Assembly (NCBI GenBank): GCA_016210205.1
Contig: JACQUO010000023.1
Span: 67,788 to 131,787 of the forward strand
Origin: Chloroflexota bacterium
GTDB taxonomy: Bacteria; Chloroflexota; Dehalococcoidia; JACQUO01
Direction of reading: 5' to 3'
Length of the DNA stretch: 64,000 bases
The translations under genes and the position numbers were made by a program. Every line of letters starts with the position of its first letter. The first letter of the stretch is position 1. Under the pieces are notes generated by a model that worked only from the letters and a program-made list of their open reading frames with translations, had not been told where the DNA came from and ran no database searches. Shown in pieces: positions 25,446-34,389 of the stretch.

Positions 25446-25472
25446 ACTTCCGCCCCCGAACTCATAATCAAT

Positions 25473-25967
25473 TTATTTCAAGGTGCCCAAGTAGGCTAAC
25501 ACGTCTGCCAACTCCTTATCACCAATCTGCCCCGCGAAGGCGGGCATCACGCCTCGCCCCCCTTTGACAACTTTTTCAACCCCGTCCTCTCCCAGCCGGC
25601 CCGTCACGCCCACTAGCGCGGGCCCCAGACCCTTTTGGCCGCCGGGGTGGCACACATTGCACATCTGGTTAAAGAGGCCCCGCCCAGCCGCTGCGTCGCC
25701 TTGGGTCGGGGCTAAAGCCGGCCCCGGGGAGATGGGGGCAGCCTGGGTCTGAGGAGAGGGCAAGGCCAGGACCACCTGGACCGGCGTCTTAGGCGAAGGG
25801 AGCTCAGGGAAGGTCTTGCCCACCGAGGCAATGGGGGCGCTCTGGGGCACTTTTTGCCCCTCGGGCTGGCAGGACAGCAACGCCAGGGTTACCCCCCCCG
25901 CCACGAGGGCCAAAGCCATGCCCCGAAGCCAGGGCTGCCCCACCAACACCTTACAATGTTCCTTCAT
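25473..25967 (-). CDS. monohaem class I cytochrome c lipoprotein
   Basis: 164 residues. Signal peptide with lipobox ALLSC, a Pro/Ala-rich linker (about 45-90), then a class I cytochrome domain: GRGLFNQMCNVCHPGGQKGLGPAL with CXXCH, and VMPAFAGQIGDKELADVLAYLGTL supplying the methionine ligand. First gene of the minus-strand molybdoenzyme operon; preceded by AGGAGAATG. Likely a mobile, tethered electron shuttle for the complex. Confidence 0.88.
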   Translation of the reverse strand: MKEHCKVLVGQPWLRGMALALVAGGVTLALLSCQPEGQKVPQSAPIASVGKTFPELPSPKTPVQVVLALPSPQTQAAPISPGPALAPTQGDAAAGRGLFNQMCNVCHPGGQKGLGPALVGVTGRLGEDGVEKVVKGGRGVMPAFAGQIGDKELADVLAYLGTLK

Positions 25968-26081
25968 TCACATTCTCCTGCCTTTTTACCTTATCACCTT
26001 CACCTTACAATCTTCCTTAAAAGGGCCTGGGGTATATATCTTTCTTCCTACATCACCAGGCCATTTTTGAGGCCCGCCCGC

Positions 26082-26111
26082 TTGGAATTAGACAAAAGAG
26101 TGTAGTAAATA
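26082..26111 (+). promoter_or_regulatory. possible promoter of the hybrid histidine kinase
   Basis: TTGGAA at 26082-26087 and TAAATA at 26106-26111 are 18 bases apart, 37 bases before the start codon, in an AT-rich stretch between divergent operons. The match is moderate and no second line of evidence supports it. Confidence 0.3.
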
Positions 26112-26147
26112 ATATGATGTTGATATAGTGAGGAAGCAGGGACATCC

Positions 26148-28952
26148 TTGACGGGTCTTTTTACTGCCATCGGCTTACAAAGGCGCATCCTCTTCCTGGT
26201 GGGGCTGGCCCTTCTGGTAGTGCTGGCCGTTTTCGCTTTTCTCGGCTTGCAGGCGGTGGACCAGGCCTTCCAGCTTGTCTTCAGCCAGCACTCCGCTCAA
26301 GCCCAGGGCGTGGCCGCCAGCCTGGACCGGGAGGTGAGCCAATCCCTTCTGGATTTGAGCACCTTGGCAGCCTCGGGGCAAATAGACCCGGGGGACGGCG
26401 AGCTGGCGCGAGAGGCTGGAGCCCTGACAGATTTCTATGGGCTCTGGGCCCACGAGGATCGGGGCCAGCTCGCTCTGGTGGTCCTGGTGGACGAACGAGG
26501 GCTCCCCCTGGCATGGGAACCCCACCACCTCCCCCAACCCGCCTCTTTCCAGGGTCCCGAGCTTCAGAGGGCTTTGAGTTCAGGCCATCTGGTGGTAGAG
26601 GATTTACCGACCTCCCTAACAGGGCCACTGCTGATGGCGGCGGCCCCCGTCTTCGACCGAGCAGGGCACGTGGAGGCGGCCCTGGTGATGGAGTTTACCC
26701 CTAAGGTGGCCTTTGCAGAGAAGGCCCTGAGCCCTGACTACCGCATGGAGATAGTAAATAGCCAGGGGGAAATCATCCTGGCGGCGGACGCTCGTTATCC
26801 CCCGGGGGTCCTCACGGAGCACAGTGCGGTGGCCATGCCCTTCATAGACGCTCGGAGCCCGGGGGCTGCCATTCATCATATGGCCTCTGCTGACTCTAGC
26901 TATAAAGACCACGTCGTGGCCTACGCTACCCTTGACACGCTACCCTGGGGCGTGGTGCTGGAATTTCCCCATGGCGAGGCCCTGGCCATCCCTTATCAGC
27001 TTAGGGACCGTTTCATCGCTCTCGGCTTCCTGGCCCTCCTGAGTGCCCTGGGCCTGGCCTGGATCACCAGCCGCAACGTGGTCAAGCCCATCAAGGCCCT
27101 GACCCAGGCCGCAGAGCACATAGCCGCCGGGGACCTGGACCACCCTGTCGACGTGAAGGCCCAGGATGAGGTGGCCATCTTGGCCCGGGCCTTGGAGGAC
27201 ATGCGCTCCAGGCTCAAAGGCTCCCTGGCGGAAAACGAGGCCTGGGGACGGGCTCTAGAGGACAGGGTGCACCAGCGCACCAAGGAACTCCTGGCCCTCC
27301 ATCAGGCCTCCCAGGAGCTGGCTTCTACCCTGGACCGGGAGACCCTCCTCCGTATCATCACTGCCCGAGGGAGGGACCTCTTCCCCCTGGCCCAGGCAGG
27401 GGCCATCTACCTTTCCCCGGCCCAGGGGCAACCCCTGCGGGCTGAGGCTTCCTTCGGCTTTCTCTCAGAGCGCCTGGGAAAGGTCGCCCTGAGGCCCGAG
27501 GAGGACTGCGCTGGGCAGGCTTTCGACACTCACCAACCCCAGGTCTGGGACCGCCGGCCCCTACCGGCCCCCTTGCGGGCCTGTCTTACTCCGGAAAATC
27601 GGGCTCTGGCCCAGGATGGGGATGAGACTTCCCTGGCCGTGCCTCTCCTCCATAAAAGCCAGGCCCTGGGGAGTTTGGCCCTCTACGCCTTCCGACCCGT
27701 CCAGCATTTCACCCCAGCCGATGGCCAGCTGCTCCAATCTCTGGCCAACCAGGCAGCCATCTCCCTGGCTAATGCCCAACTCTTCCAAGAGGCCAGCCAG
27801 GTAGGCTCCCTCCAGGAGCTCAATCACCTCAAGAGCGAGCTAGTGGCCCGAGCCTCCCACGAGTTGCGGACGCCCCTCACATCCATCAAAAGCCTGGCGG
27901 AGACTCTGTTGCGCCAGGACCTGGCTCTGAGCTCCCAGGAGCAACGAGAATTCCTGGAGGCCATCGACATCGCCGCGGACCGCCTGGCCCGGATAATCAC
28001 CGACCTGCTCACGGTGTCCCGCATCGAGGCTGGCCGTCTGGAAATCCGCCGCCAGCCCCTGGACCTGGAGAGCCTGGGGCAAAAGGTGATCCGGCAGTTT
28101 CAGTCCCCCCAGCCGGAGCGTTCCTTTGCCCTGGCCATCCCCGCCCATTTGCCCCCGGCCCTGGGAGACCCCGACCGCCTGGAGGACGTGCTCACCAACC
28201 TTCTCTCCAACGCCGTAAAGTATTCCCCCAAGAAAAGCCTCATCATGCTTCGGGTGATTGAGGAGCAGGGAGAGCTGGTGGTATCCGTCATCGACCAAGG
28301 CCCCGGCATTCCTCTCCAGGAGCAGGATAAGCTCTTCCAACGGTTCAGCCGCATTGGGGGCCAAGGTGGGGTGGGTGGGGTGGGGTTGGGCCTCTATATC
28401 AGCAAATCCTATGTGGAGGCCATGGGGGGTAGGATTTGGGCCGAGAGCGCCCCGGGGCAGGGTTCCACCTTCAGCTTCACCCTGGCTGTGGCGCCGGCCG
28501 ACCAGGCCACGAGCGGTGCCCTGGTCGGCTCCAAGACCGCCCCCTCGCCCCCCCCCACCAGACCAGGCGGTTCAGTGCTGGTGGTGGACGACGAACCAGA
28601 CGTCCTCCGGGTCGCGGGGGTAAACCTGAAGGCCCAAGGCTTCCAACCCTTGCTGGCCAGCACCGCCCGAGAGGCTCTGGAGCTAGCCCGTCGCCGCCGT
28701 CCCGATGCCATTGTCCTGGATATCGTCCTCCCTGACCGGGACGGGTTTGAGGTGACGCGCATCCTCAAGCGCCGGGTCAGCACCCGCCACATCCCCATCA
28801 TCTTCCTCTCGGCCAAAGCCCAGGAGCAGGACGAGGAGCAGGCCCGACAGGCGGGAGGGGTAGCCTTCCTCAAGAAGCCTTTCTCCCCCCGGGAGCTCTG
28901 TGACGTCGTGGCCGCTGCCATCAGGGGCAGTGAGGTGAGAGCAACCCCCTGA
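26148..28952 (+). CDS. hybrid sensor histidine kinase (membrane sensor-HAMP-GAF-HisKA-HATPase-receiver)
   Basis: 934 residues from TTG 26148. Membrane segment (about 10-32), a large extracytoplasmic sensor of Cache type (about 40-285), second membrane segment (about 286-305), HAMP (about 306-360), GAF (about 395-550), HisKA with phospho-acceptor His571 (ASHELRTPLTSIKSL), HATPase_c (DRLEDVLTNLLSNAVKYSP, DQGPGIP), and a C-terminal receiver (about 813-925) with VVDDEPD, VLDIVLPDRDG and the KKPF lysine. A phosphorelay is implied. The OmpR-type regulator 105 bases downstream is the obvious partner. The initiation codon is uncertain; ATG is absent near the N terminus. Confidence 0.88.
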   Translation: MTGLFTAIGLQRRILFLVGLALLVVLAVFAFLGLQAVDQAFQLVFSQHSAQAQGVAASLDREVSQSLLDLSTLAASGQIDPGDGELAREAGALTDFYGLWAHEDRGQLALVVLVDERGLPLAWEPHHLPQPASFQGPELQRALSSGHLVVEDLPTSLTGPLLMAAAPVFDRAGHVEAALVMEFTPKVAFAEKALSPDYRMEIVNSQGEIILAADARYPPGVLTEHSAVAMPFIDARSPGAAIHHMASADSSYKDHVVAYATLDTLPWGVVLEFPHGEALAIPYQLRDRFIALGFLALLSALGLAWITSRNVVKPIKALTQAAEHIAAGDLDHPVDVKAQDEVAILARALEDMRSRLKGSLAENEAWGRALEDRVHQRTKELLALHQASQELASTLDRETLLRIITARGRDLFPLAQAGAIYLSPAQGQPLRAEASFGFLSERLGKVALRPEEDCAGQAFDTHQPQVWDRRPLPAPLRACLTPENRALAQDGDETSLAVPLLHKSQALGSLALYAFRPVQHFTPADGQLLQSLANQAAISLANAQLFQEASQVGSLQELNHLKSELVARASHELRTPLTSIKSLAETLLRQDLALSSQEQREFLEAIDIAADRLARIITDLLTVSRIEAGRLEIRRQPLDLESLGQKVIRQFQSPQPERSFALAIPAHLPPALGDPDRLEDVLTNLLSNAVKYSPKKSLIMLRVIEEQGELVVSVIDQGPGIPLQEQDKLFQRFSRIGGQGGVGGVGLGLYISKSYVEAMGGRIWAESAPGQGSTFSFTLAVAPADQATSGALVGSKTAPSPPPTRPGGSVLVVDDEPDVLRVAGVNLKAQGFQPLLASTAREALELARRRRPDAIVLDIVLPDRDGFEVTRILKRRVSTRHIPIIFLSAKAQEQDEEQARQAGGVAFLKKPFSPRELCDVVAAAIRGSEVRATP

Positions 28953-29057
28953 GTCGCGTCCCCTGTTAGGGGTTTCGTAAGGTAAAAACATTATATTTCT
29001 CACCAGTAGCATTGAGCAAGGACGGAGGAGAATTACCATAAGGGGTCAGGGGGAAAT

Positions 29058-29771
29058 ATGATACTGGTGCGGTTTCCGACTCTCCTGGTGGTGGACGATG
29101 ACCCCACTATCATCCGCTCCTTGCAGATGAATTTGGAGGCTGACGGCTTTCGCACCATGGCTGCGGCCACCGCTCAAGAGGCCTTGACCCAGGTGGAGCA
29201 CCAACTCCCGGACATGGCTATCGTGGACCTCATCCTCCCCGACATGCATGGGTTCGAGCTCAGCAAGAAGCTCAAGGAATACGTGGATATCCCCATCATC
29301 ATGCTCACCGCCGTGAGCAGCGAGGAGAGCATCGTCCGGGGCCTAGAGCTCTACGCCGAAGACTACATCGTCAAGCCTTTCAGCTACCGAGAGCTCCTAG
29401 CGCGAGTTCAGCGAGTCCTGCGGCGCACCAGAAACCAAGCCGTGCCCCCCGAGACAGTAACAGTGGTAGACCCCCGCCTGTCCCTGGACTTCGCCCGCCA
29501 TCGGGTGCTTCGGGACAGACAGGAAATCCACCTCACCCCCATCGAAAGCCGGCTCCTGGCAGCCCTAGCCCGCAACCTCAACCGTACAGTGACTAGCGGG
29601 CGTCTCATGGATGAGGCCTGGCCCGATGGCGAGGGGGACGTGGGCCGCCTCTGGGTCAACATCCGCCGGCTGCGCACCAAGCTCGAAGATGACCCCGACC
29701 ACCCCCAACGCCTCCTCACCCAGCGGGGCGGCGGCTATAAGCTCCGCTCCCAGGATGACCCTCCCGGCTAA
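29058..29771 (+). CDS. OmpR-family response regulator
   Basis: 237 residues: receiver with LLVVDDDP, acceptor Asp57 (MAIVDLILPDMHG) and the VKPFSYRELLARV lysine, and an OmpR-type winged helix (LTPIESRLLAALARN, LWVNIRRLRTKLEDD, GGGYKL). Both domains look functional. Placed just after the hybrid kinase on the same strand. Possible targets are the divergent molybdoenzyme operon or the CoA-transferase cluster downstream, whose leader is unusually long. Confidence 0.92.
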   Translation: MILVRFPTLLVVDDDPTIIRSLQMNLEADGFRTMAAATAQEALTQVEHQLPDMAIVDLILPDMHGFELSKKLKEYVDIPIIMLTAVSSEESIVRGLELYAEDYIVKPFSYRELLARVQRVLRRTRNQAVPPETVTVVDPRLSLDFARHRVLRDRQEIHLTPIESRLLAALARNLNRTVTSGRLMDEAWPDGEGDVGRLWVNIRRLRTKLEDDPDHPQRLLTQRGGGYKLRSQDDPPG

Positions 29772-29898
29772 ATCCCTACAGCCCGGCCAGCCCAAAAGGA
29801 CATCCCAGTGCCGCCATTCCCCCACCCGCAGGCCTGACCTGGCCCTGTTTCAAGGTTCACGCCCGCCGAATGTGGATTCATTCTTAAAGACACAAGGG

Positions 29899-30282
29899 TT
29901 GACTTATTTTATGTGAATATGCTAGACTCATGGTGGTTTTTTGCTTTTATCCAGCCTCAAGGGTTTGAGAGAGGGTCTTTTATTTAAAAACCGGACAATC
30001 AAAAGACCCTTAATTTCCTCAAAATGAATAGCTGGGAAGTGGTGGGGTATGGGTAGTAGTAACCTTCAGCGGCCAAAACCAATGAGCTGGCCTCTGGAGG
30101 TTTGTGTTTTTTAGGGACTTGCGGTTTCCCTAAAGAAAGGGGGTGGTGAAAGCAAACTTGCTCTGGCAAAAGAGAGGGTGCGGTGCGGGGATAACACCGC
30201 GGCGCGCCCTAAGCTGTAAGCCTCGCCCGACGGGAGGGGCGGATATTGTGGAGGGTGGATTCTTTAGCCAAAGGAGGCTTAC
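29899..30282 (+). promoter_or_regulatory. promoter and long structured leader of the MFS/CoA-transferase operon
   Basis: The 510-base gap between genes is more AT-rich than its surroundings and holds no supported ORF. TTGACT (29899-29904) and TAGACT (29923-29928) with an 18-base spacer form a plausible promoter, leaving about a 350-base leader before ATG 30283. Inside it AGGGTCTTTT (29972-29981) and AAAAGACCCT (30001-30010) are perfect inverted copies, and several further GC-rich complementary stretches follow up to the AAAGGAGG site. I do not recognise a known riboswitch. Confidence 0.45.
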
Positions 30283-31662
30283 ATGGCGACTCAAGCGGAA
30301 GTCAAGTGGGCGCTGAAGCGGCCCCGGTTCTTTCCCGGCTACTTGCAGGCGTTTCTCGGCGCCCTGAACGGATTCATCGGTTATGGGGCCTACATGTATT
30401 CCTGGAGCGCCCTCGTCTCGGGCATCCTGCGGGCGGAGGCGAAGACGGTCACCCGGGGGGATATCGCCTTTGGCGCCGCCCTGGGGCGGTTGGAGGGGGG
30501 CCTGGAGGCGGCCCCGGCGGGCTATATGATTGACTCCTGGGGCCCCAAATACATGTCCACCCTGGGGTTCATCGTCGCTGGCATCGGGTATATCCTGTTG
30601 GGCCTGTGGCTGGTGAAGGCGGGGTGGTGGATATGGCTCTGCTATGGATTCCTCATCCAGCTCTCCATGAACTGGGCCCTTTATACCTGCAGCAACAAAA
30701 TCATCGCCTGGTACTTCATCAAGCGGCGGGGCATGTGGATGGCCCTGCACACCATGGGGGCGGCCTTCGGGGGCATGATTATGACCCCCCTGGCTGCGGC
30801 CGTCATCACCGCCACCAGTTGGAACACGGCGGCCATCGCCACCGGGGTGTTCTGCTTCCTGGGCGCGGTCGTCGCCTTCATAGGCTACCGCAACCGGCCG
30901 CCCCAGGCCTACGGGCTCCTGCCCGACAACGACAAGCTCCCCCATGAGCGCACCAAGGAGGAGTTGGAGGCGGCCAAGGCCAAGGGCGCCACCAAGGTGA
31001 TGACCGCGGACGACTTCCTGCCCGACATGACCATCTGGGACGGCGTGAAGACCCGGGCCTTCTGGGCCCTGGCCTGGCAGGGGGCCTTCGCCGGGCTTTA
31101 TGCCTTCACCTTTCCCACCTTCTTGACCGACCACTTTCGTAGCCTGGGGTTCAGCCTCCAGGAGTCGGCCAACTACATGGCCCTCTACTTCCCCATGACC
31201 CTGCTGGGGCGGCTCGCCGTGGCGGGCCTCTCGGACCGGTTCAACCCCCAGATATTCTCCGCCCTGGCTTCCTTCGGGATAGGGGTAGGAATCCTCTTCA
31301 CCGCCTATGCCACCAAAGAGCGGGCCTGGATGCTCCTGGCCTATGCGCCGTTGTATGGCATCCCCATGGGGATGTCCCCGGCCGTGGGCCAGCACCTGTC
31401 CACCACCTGGTTCGGGCGCAAATGGATGATAACCATCCCCGGGCTGCGGAGCCTGGTGGACACCCCCCTTGTATTCCTCGGGACCCTAGCGGTAGGCCTC
31501 ATCGCCGATGCCTCCGGGGGCTCCTATGTGACGGCCTTTACCTGGCTGGGAATAAGCACCTCCATCGGGGGGATTGGGCTATGGGTTATCGGTAAGCAGC
31601 CCAAGGTCATAGCGGAGGCCCGGCGCAAGGCCCGGGAGTTCGGCATCCACATGCAAGGCTAA
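30283..31662 (+). CDS. MFS transporter (oxalate/formate-antiporter-like)
   Basis: 459 residues with twelve predicted membrane segments in two halves. The pattern fits the OFA/monocarboxylate group of the major facilitator superfamily (FIGYGAYMYSWSALVSGIL at the start, then KFxxRRGMW-like FIKRRGMWMALHTMGAAFGG between halves). Members carry oxalate, formate or other carboxylates. The good AAAGGAGG site fixes ATG 30283. Followed by three CoA-transferases and a 2-hydroxyacyl-CoA-dehydratase-like gene, so its cargo is probably the organic acid that the cluster activates to a CoA ester. Confidence 0.85.
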   Translation: MATQAEVKWALKRPRFFPGYLQAFLGALNGFIGYGAYMYSWSALVSGILRAEAKTVTRGDIAFGAALGRLEGGLEAAPAGYMIDSWGPKYMSTLGFIVAGIGYILLGLWLVKAGWWIWLCYGFLIQLSMNWALYTCSNKIIAWYFIKRRGMWMALHTMGAAFGGMIMTPLAAAVITATSWNTAAIATGVFCFLGAVVAFIGYRNRPPQAYGLLPDNDKLPHERTKEELEAAKAKGATKVMTADDFLPDMTIWDGVKTRAFWALAWQGAFAGLYAFTFPTFLTDHFRSLGFSLQESANYMALYFPMTLLGRLAVAGLSDRFNPQIFSALASFGIGVGILFTAYATKERAWMLLAYAPLYGIPMGMSPAVGQHLSTTWFGRKWMITIPGLRSLVDTPLVFLGTLAVGLIADASGGSYVTAFTWLGISTSIGGIGLWVIGKQPKVIAEARRKAREFGIHMQG

Positions 31663-31670
31663 AAAAGCCG

Positions 31671-31699
31671 CAGGGGGGCGGCGGCAAGCCGCCCCCCTG
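31671..31699 (+). terminator. GC-rich hairpin after the MFS gene (weak or partial terminator)
   Basis: A perfect 12-bp stem (31671-31682 with 31688-31699, CAGGGGGGCGGC type) has a 5-base loop. No T-run follows on the plus strand, though AAAAAA precedes it, so on the minus strand it would be a proper terminator. On the plus strand it may reduce read-through or stabilise the upstream transcript. Confidence 0.5.
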
Positions 31700-31742
31700 T
31701 CCTCGGCTAAAGAGTTCCGCCATCAATGGTGGGGAGGTGGGC

Positions 31743-32978
31743 ATGGTGGACCAGGGGATTCTCTCCGGCCTCAAGGTCATCGACCTCAGCCAAGTCATCG
31801 CGGGGCCTTATGCCACCAAGCTCCTAGCGGACTATGGCGCCGCTGTCATCAAGGTGGAAAACCCCGCCGCGGGCGACCCGGCCCGGCGGATGGGACCCTT
31901 TCAGGGCGACGACCCCCACCCCGAAAAAAGCGGCCTCTTCCTGCATCTGAACACCAACAAACGGGGGGTTACTCTCAATCTGAAGACCCAGCTGGGCCGA
32001 AAAATACTCCTGGAGCTGGTCAGGTCGACGGACCTTTTGCTAGAGTCCTATCGCCCTGGCGCCATGGAGTCCTTCGGCCTGGGCTATGAGACCTTGCAGG
32101 AGGTCAACCCCCAGTTGGTGGTAGTCTCCGTCTCCAACTTCGGCCAGACCGGCCCCTACCGGGACTACAAGGCCACGGAGATAGTCCTTTACGCCATGGG
32201 GGGCGAGATGCATGCCTGCGGCATCCCGGGACGGGAGCCTGTCAAGCTCTTCGGGGATGTGGGCCAGTTCCACGCCGGCCTGGTGACTGCGGGCTATGCC
32301 ATGGGGGGAATCTTCGCCAAAGACCTTCAGGGCATCGGCCAGCACATCGACATCTCCCTCTTCGAGGTGTGGGCCTCCAGCCAGGACCGGCGCAGCACCA
32401 GCATCTTGGGGGCTCAGTATGCCCCTGGGGAGCCACGCCACCCCACGGACCCTGGGGGCCGGGGGTATCCCCCCGCAGGCTGGTATCCCACCCAAGACGG
32501 GCTCCTGAAGAGCGGCGTATCGTGGAACCACATTCAGGCCGCAGTGAACTTCTTCGATAACCCGGGCTGGCCCCATCCCTGGATGCGGGACCCCAAGTGG
32601 GTGGACCAGGCCAGCACAGGCAACGAGGAGATGCGCCAGCAATTGGATGAGCTCCTCTACCCCTGGATGGCCGAGCGCACCATGATAGAGGCCTGGCGGG
32701 ACACCCAGAAGTATCGGCTGCCCACCTCGCCTTATTACACCATGGCGGATCTCCTCAAGGACCCCCATTTCGCCGAGGCACGGAAGTGCTTCATCGAGGT
32801 GGACCACCCCGTGGCGGGCAAGGTCACCCAGCCGGCGCCGCCTTATCGCTTCGAGGGCGTGGGTTATAAGATGCGTCGCCCTGCCCCCTTGTTAGGGCAA
32901 CATAACCAGGAGGTCTACGGAGAGTTGGGGTATAGCAAAGAGGACCTGGTGATACTGCGTGGATTGGGAGTAATATAG
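31743..32978 (+). CDS. CaiB/BaiF family III CoA-transferase (1)
   Basis: 411 residues from ATG 31743, preceded by GGGGAGG; a GTG six bases earlier is less well placed. Family III transferases move CoA between carboxylates through an aspartyl-CoA intermediate. Motifs: VIDLSQVIAGPYATKLLADYGAAVIKVENP, NTNKRGVTLNLKT, and the catalytic Asp172 in LFGDVGQ. The next gene starts at the base after its stop codon. Related genes lie at 32979 and 35871. Substrate unknown; likely the acid imported by the MFS protein. Confidence 0.9.
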   Translation: MVDQGILSGLKVIDLSQVIAGPYATKLLADYGAAVIKVENPAAGDPARRMGPFQGDDPHPEKSGLFLHLNTNKRGVTLNLKTQLGRKILLELVRSTDLLLESYRPGAMESFGLGYETLQEVNPQLVVVSVSNFGQTGPYRDYKATEIVLYAMGGEMHACGIPGREPVKLFGDVGQFHAGLVTAGYAMGGIFAKDLQGIGQHIDISLFEVWASSQDRRSTSILGAQYAPGEPRHPTDPGGRGYPPAGWYPTQDGLLKSGVSWNHIQAAVNFFDNPGWPHPWMRDPKWVDQASTGNEEMRQQLDELLYPWMAERTMIEAWRDTQKYRLPTSPYYTMADLLKDPHFAEARKCFIEVDHPVAGKVTQPAPPYRFEGVGYKMRRPAPLLGQHNQEVYGELGYSKEDLVILRGLGVI

Positions 32979-34343
32979 ATGGGGAATGAGCGGAAGATGG
33001 CCAAACTGCCCCTGGAGGGGATAAGGATAGCCGACCTCACGGGCGTCTGGGCGGGCACCGTGGCCATGCTTCATCTGGCGGATATGGGGGCCGAGGTCAT
33101 CCGGGTGGAGTCCACTCAGACCTGGCAGACCTTCACCCGTGGCAGCTTCGCTCGGCCCAGGAAAGAGGTGGTGGCCCGGGGGGACATCGGGAACATGTGT
33201 TATGTCAATCGGGACCCTGGACCCCGTCCCTGGAACCGCTGGGCCTTTCACAATAGCCATGCCCGCAACAAGCTGGGCATGACGGTGGACCTTCGTAAGC
33301 CCGAGGGTATGGAGGTCCTCAAACGCCTGGTAAAGGTCTCCGATGTGGTGGCGGAGAACTCCCAGGCCGAGGTGATGGAGAAGCTGGGAATCACCTATGA
33401 GATGCTTAAAGAGGTAAACCCAGAGATTATCTACATGCGCATGCCCGGCTACGGAACCTGGGGGCCTTACAAAGAATACCGGGCCTACGGGGCCAACTTG
33501 GAAGACGCCATTGGCCATTCTTCCCTGCGGGGCTACCCCGACCTGTCCCCTTCTGAGCGCACCCCTACCGTCCTCTTCTCCGATGGGGCCGGCGTGGCCG
33601 GAGCCTTCGTGGTGTTGGCTGCCCTCTATTACCGCAAGCATACCGGCAAAGGCATCTATGTGGAGGCTGCCCAGGCGGAGAATGTCATCCCCTGCCTGGG
33701 CCAGGCCATCATGGATTACACTATGAACGAACGGGTGCTCGATACTGTAGGAAACCGCCATACCACGGCTATCCAGGGGTGCTACCCAGCCCGGCGGGCC
33801 CTCAGCGAGGTGGCCCCCGGGGCCAAGCCGGACCGGGCGGACTTACACCAGAATTGGGTAGTCCTCACCATTTCCAACGATGCTGAATGGCTTGGCCTGG
33901 TACGGGCCATGGACAATCCAGGGTGGGCCGAAGGCCCCAAGTTCGTCGACCAGATGAGCCGTCGCCAACACCATGACGAGATAGACGAGGGCATCAGCGC
34001 GTGGAGCAGCCAGCATCACGATTATGAGATTTTCCACCGACTCCAAAGGGAAGGAGTCCCCGCCGGCCCCGTCTTAAGCGGCTGGGCCATCAGCAACGAC
34101 CAGCACATGCGGGCCCGCGGCTTCTTCAAGGAGATACATCAAGAGGAATGCGGCACCCATCGCTATCCGGGGTGGTCGGCCCAGTTCTCGGAGACCCCCA
34201 TCAGGGTGCGCTATCCCCCGGTGCGCTTAGGGGAACACAACGAGTATGTATATAAAGAGCTCCTGGGCTATTCCGACGAGGACTATAAAGAGATGGAGCG
34301 TCTGGGCCACATCGGAATGGACTTTGCCCCGCACATCCGCTAA
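32979..34343 (+). CDS. CaiB/BaiF family III CoA-transferase (2)
   Basis: 454 residues, longer than its neighbours, with IRIADLTGVWAGTVAMLHLADMGAEVIRVES, NKLGMTVDLRKPEGMEVLKRLV and the probable catalytic Asp202 (LFSDGAG). It abuts the first CoA-transferase with no gap, so the two may form a heteromeric enzyme, as some benzylsuccinate-type family III transferases do (BbsE/BbsF). That comparison is only by architecture. The dehydratase-like gene follows 46 bases on. Confidence 0.9.
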   Translation: MGNERKMAKLPLEGIRIADLTGVWAGTVAMLHLADMGAEVIRVESTQTWQTFTRGSFARPRKEVVARGDIGNMCYVNRDPGPRPWNRWAFHNSHARNKLGMTVDLRKPEGMEVLKRLVKVSDVVAENSQAEVMEKLGITYEMLKEVNPEIIYMRMPGYGTWGPYKEYRAYGANLEDAIGHSSLRGYPDLSPSERTPTVLFSDGAGVAGAFVVLAALYYRKHTGKGIYVEAAQAENVIPCLGQAIMDYTMNERVLDTVGNRHTTAIQGCYPARRALSEVAPGAKPDRADLHQNWVVLTISNDAEWLGLVRAMDNPGWAEGPKFVDQMSRRQHHDEIDEGISAWSSQHHDYEIFHRLQREGVPAGPVLSGWAISNDQHMRARGFFKEIHQEECGTHRYPGWSAQFSETPIRVRYPPVRLGEHNEYVYKELLGYSDEDYKEMERLGHIGMDFAPHIR

Positions 34344-34389
34344 CGTTGACGAGCAGGTAACGCAACTAGATTGGAGAGGGTAAGCAGCT

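Noticed and set aside
34340-34365. Two TAAC words after the second CoA-transferase gene
   Set aside because: Their spacing (17 bases) does not fit the 11-bp pattern and no GAAATA follows.
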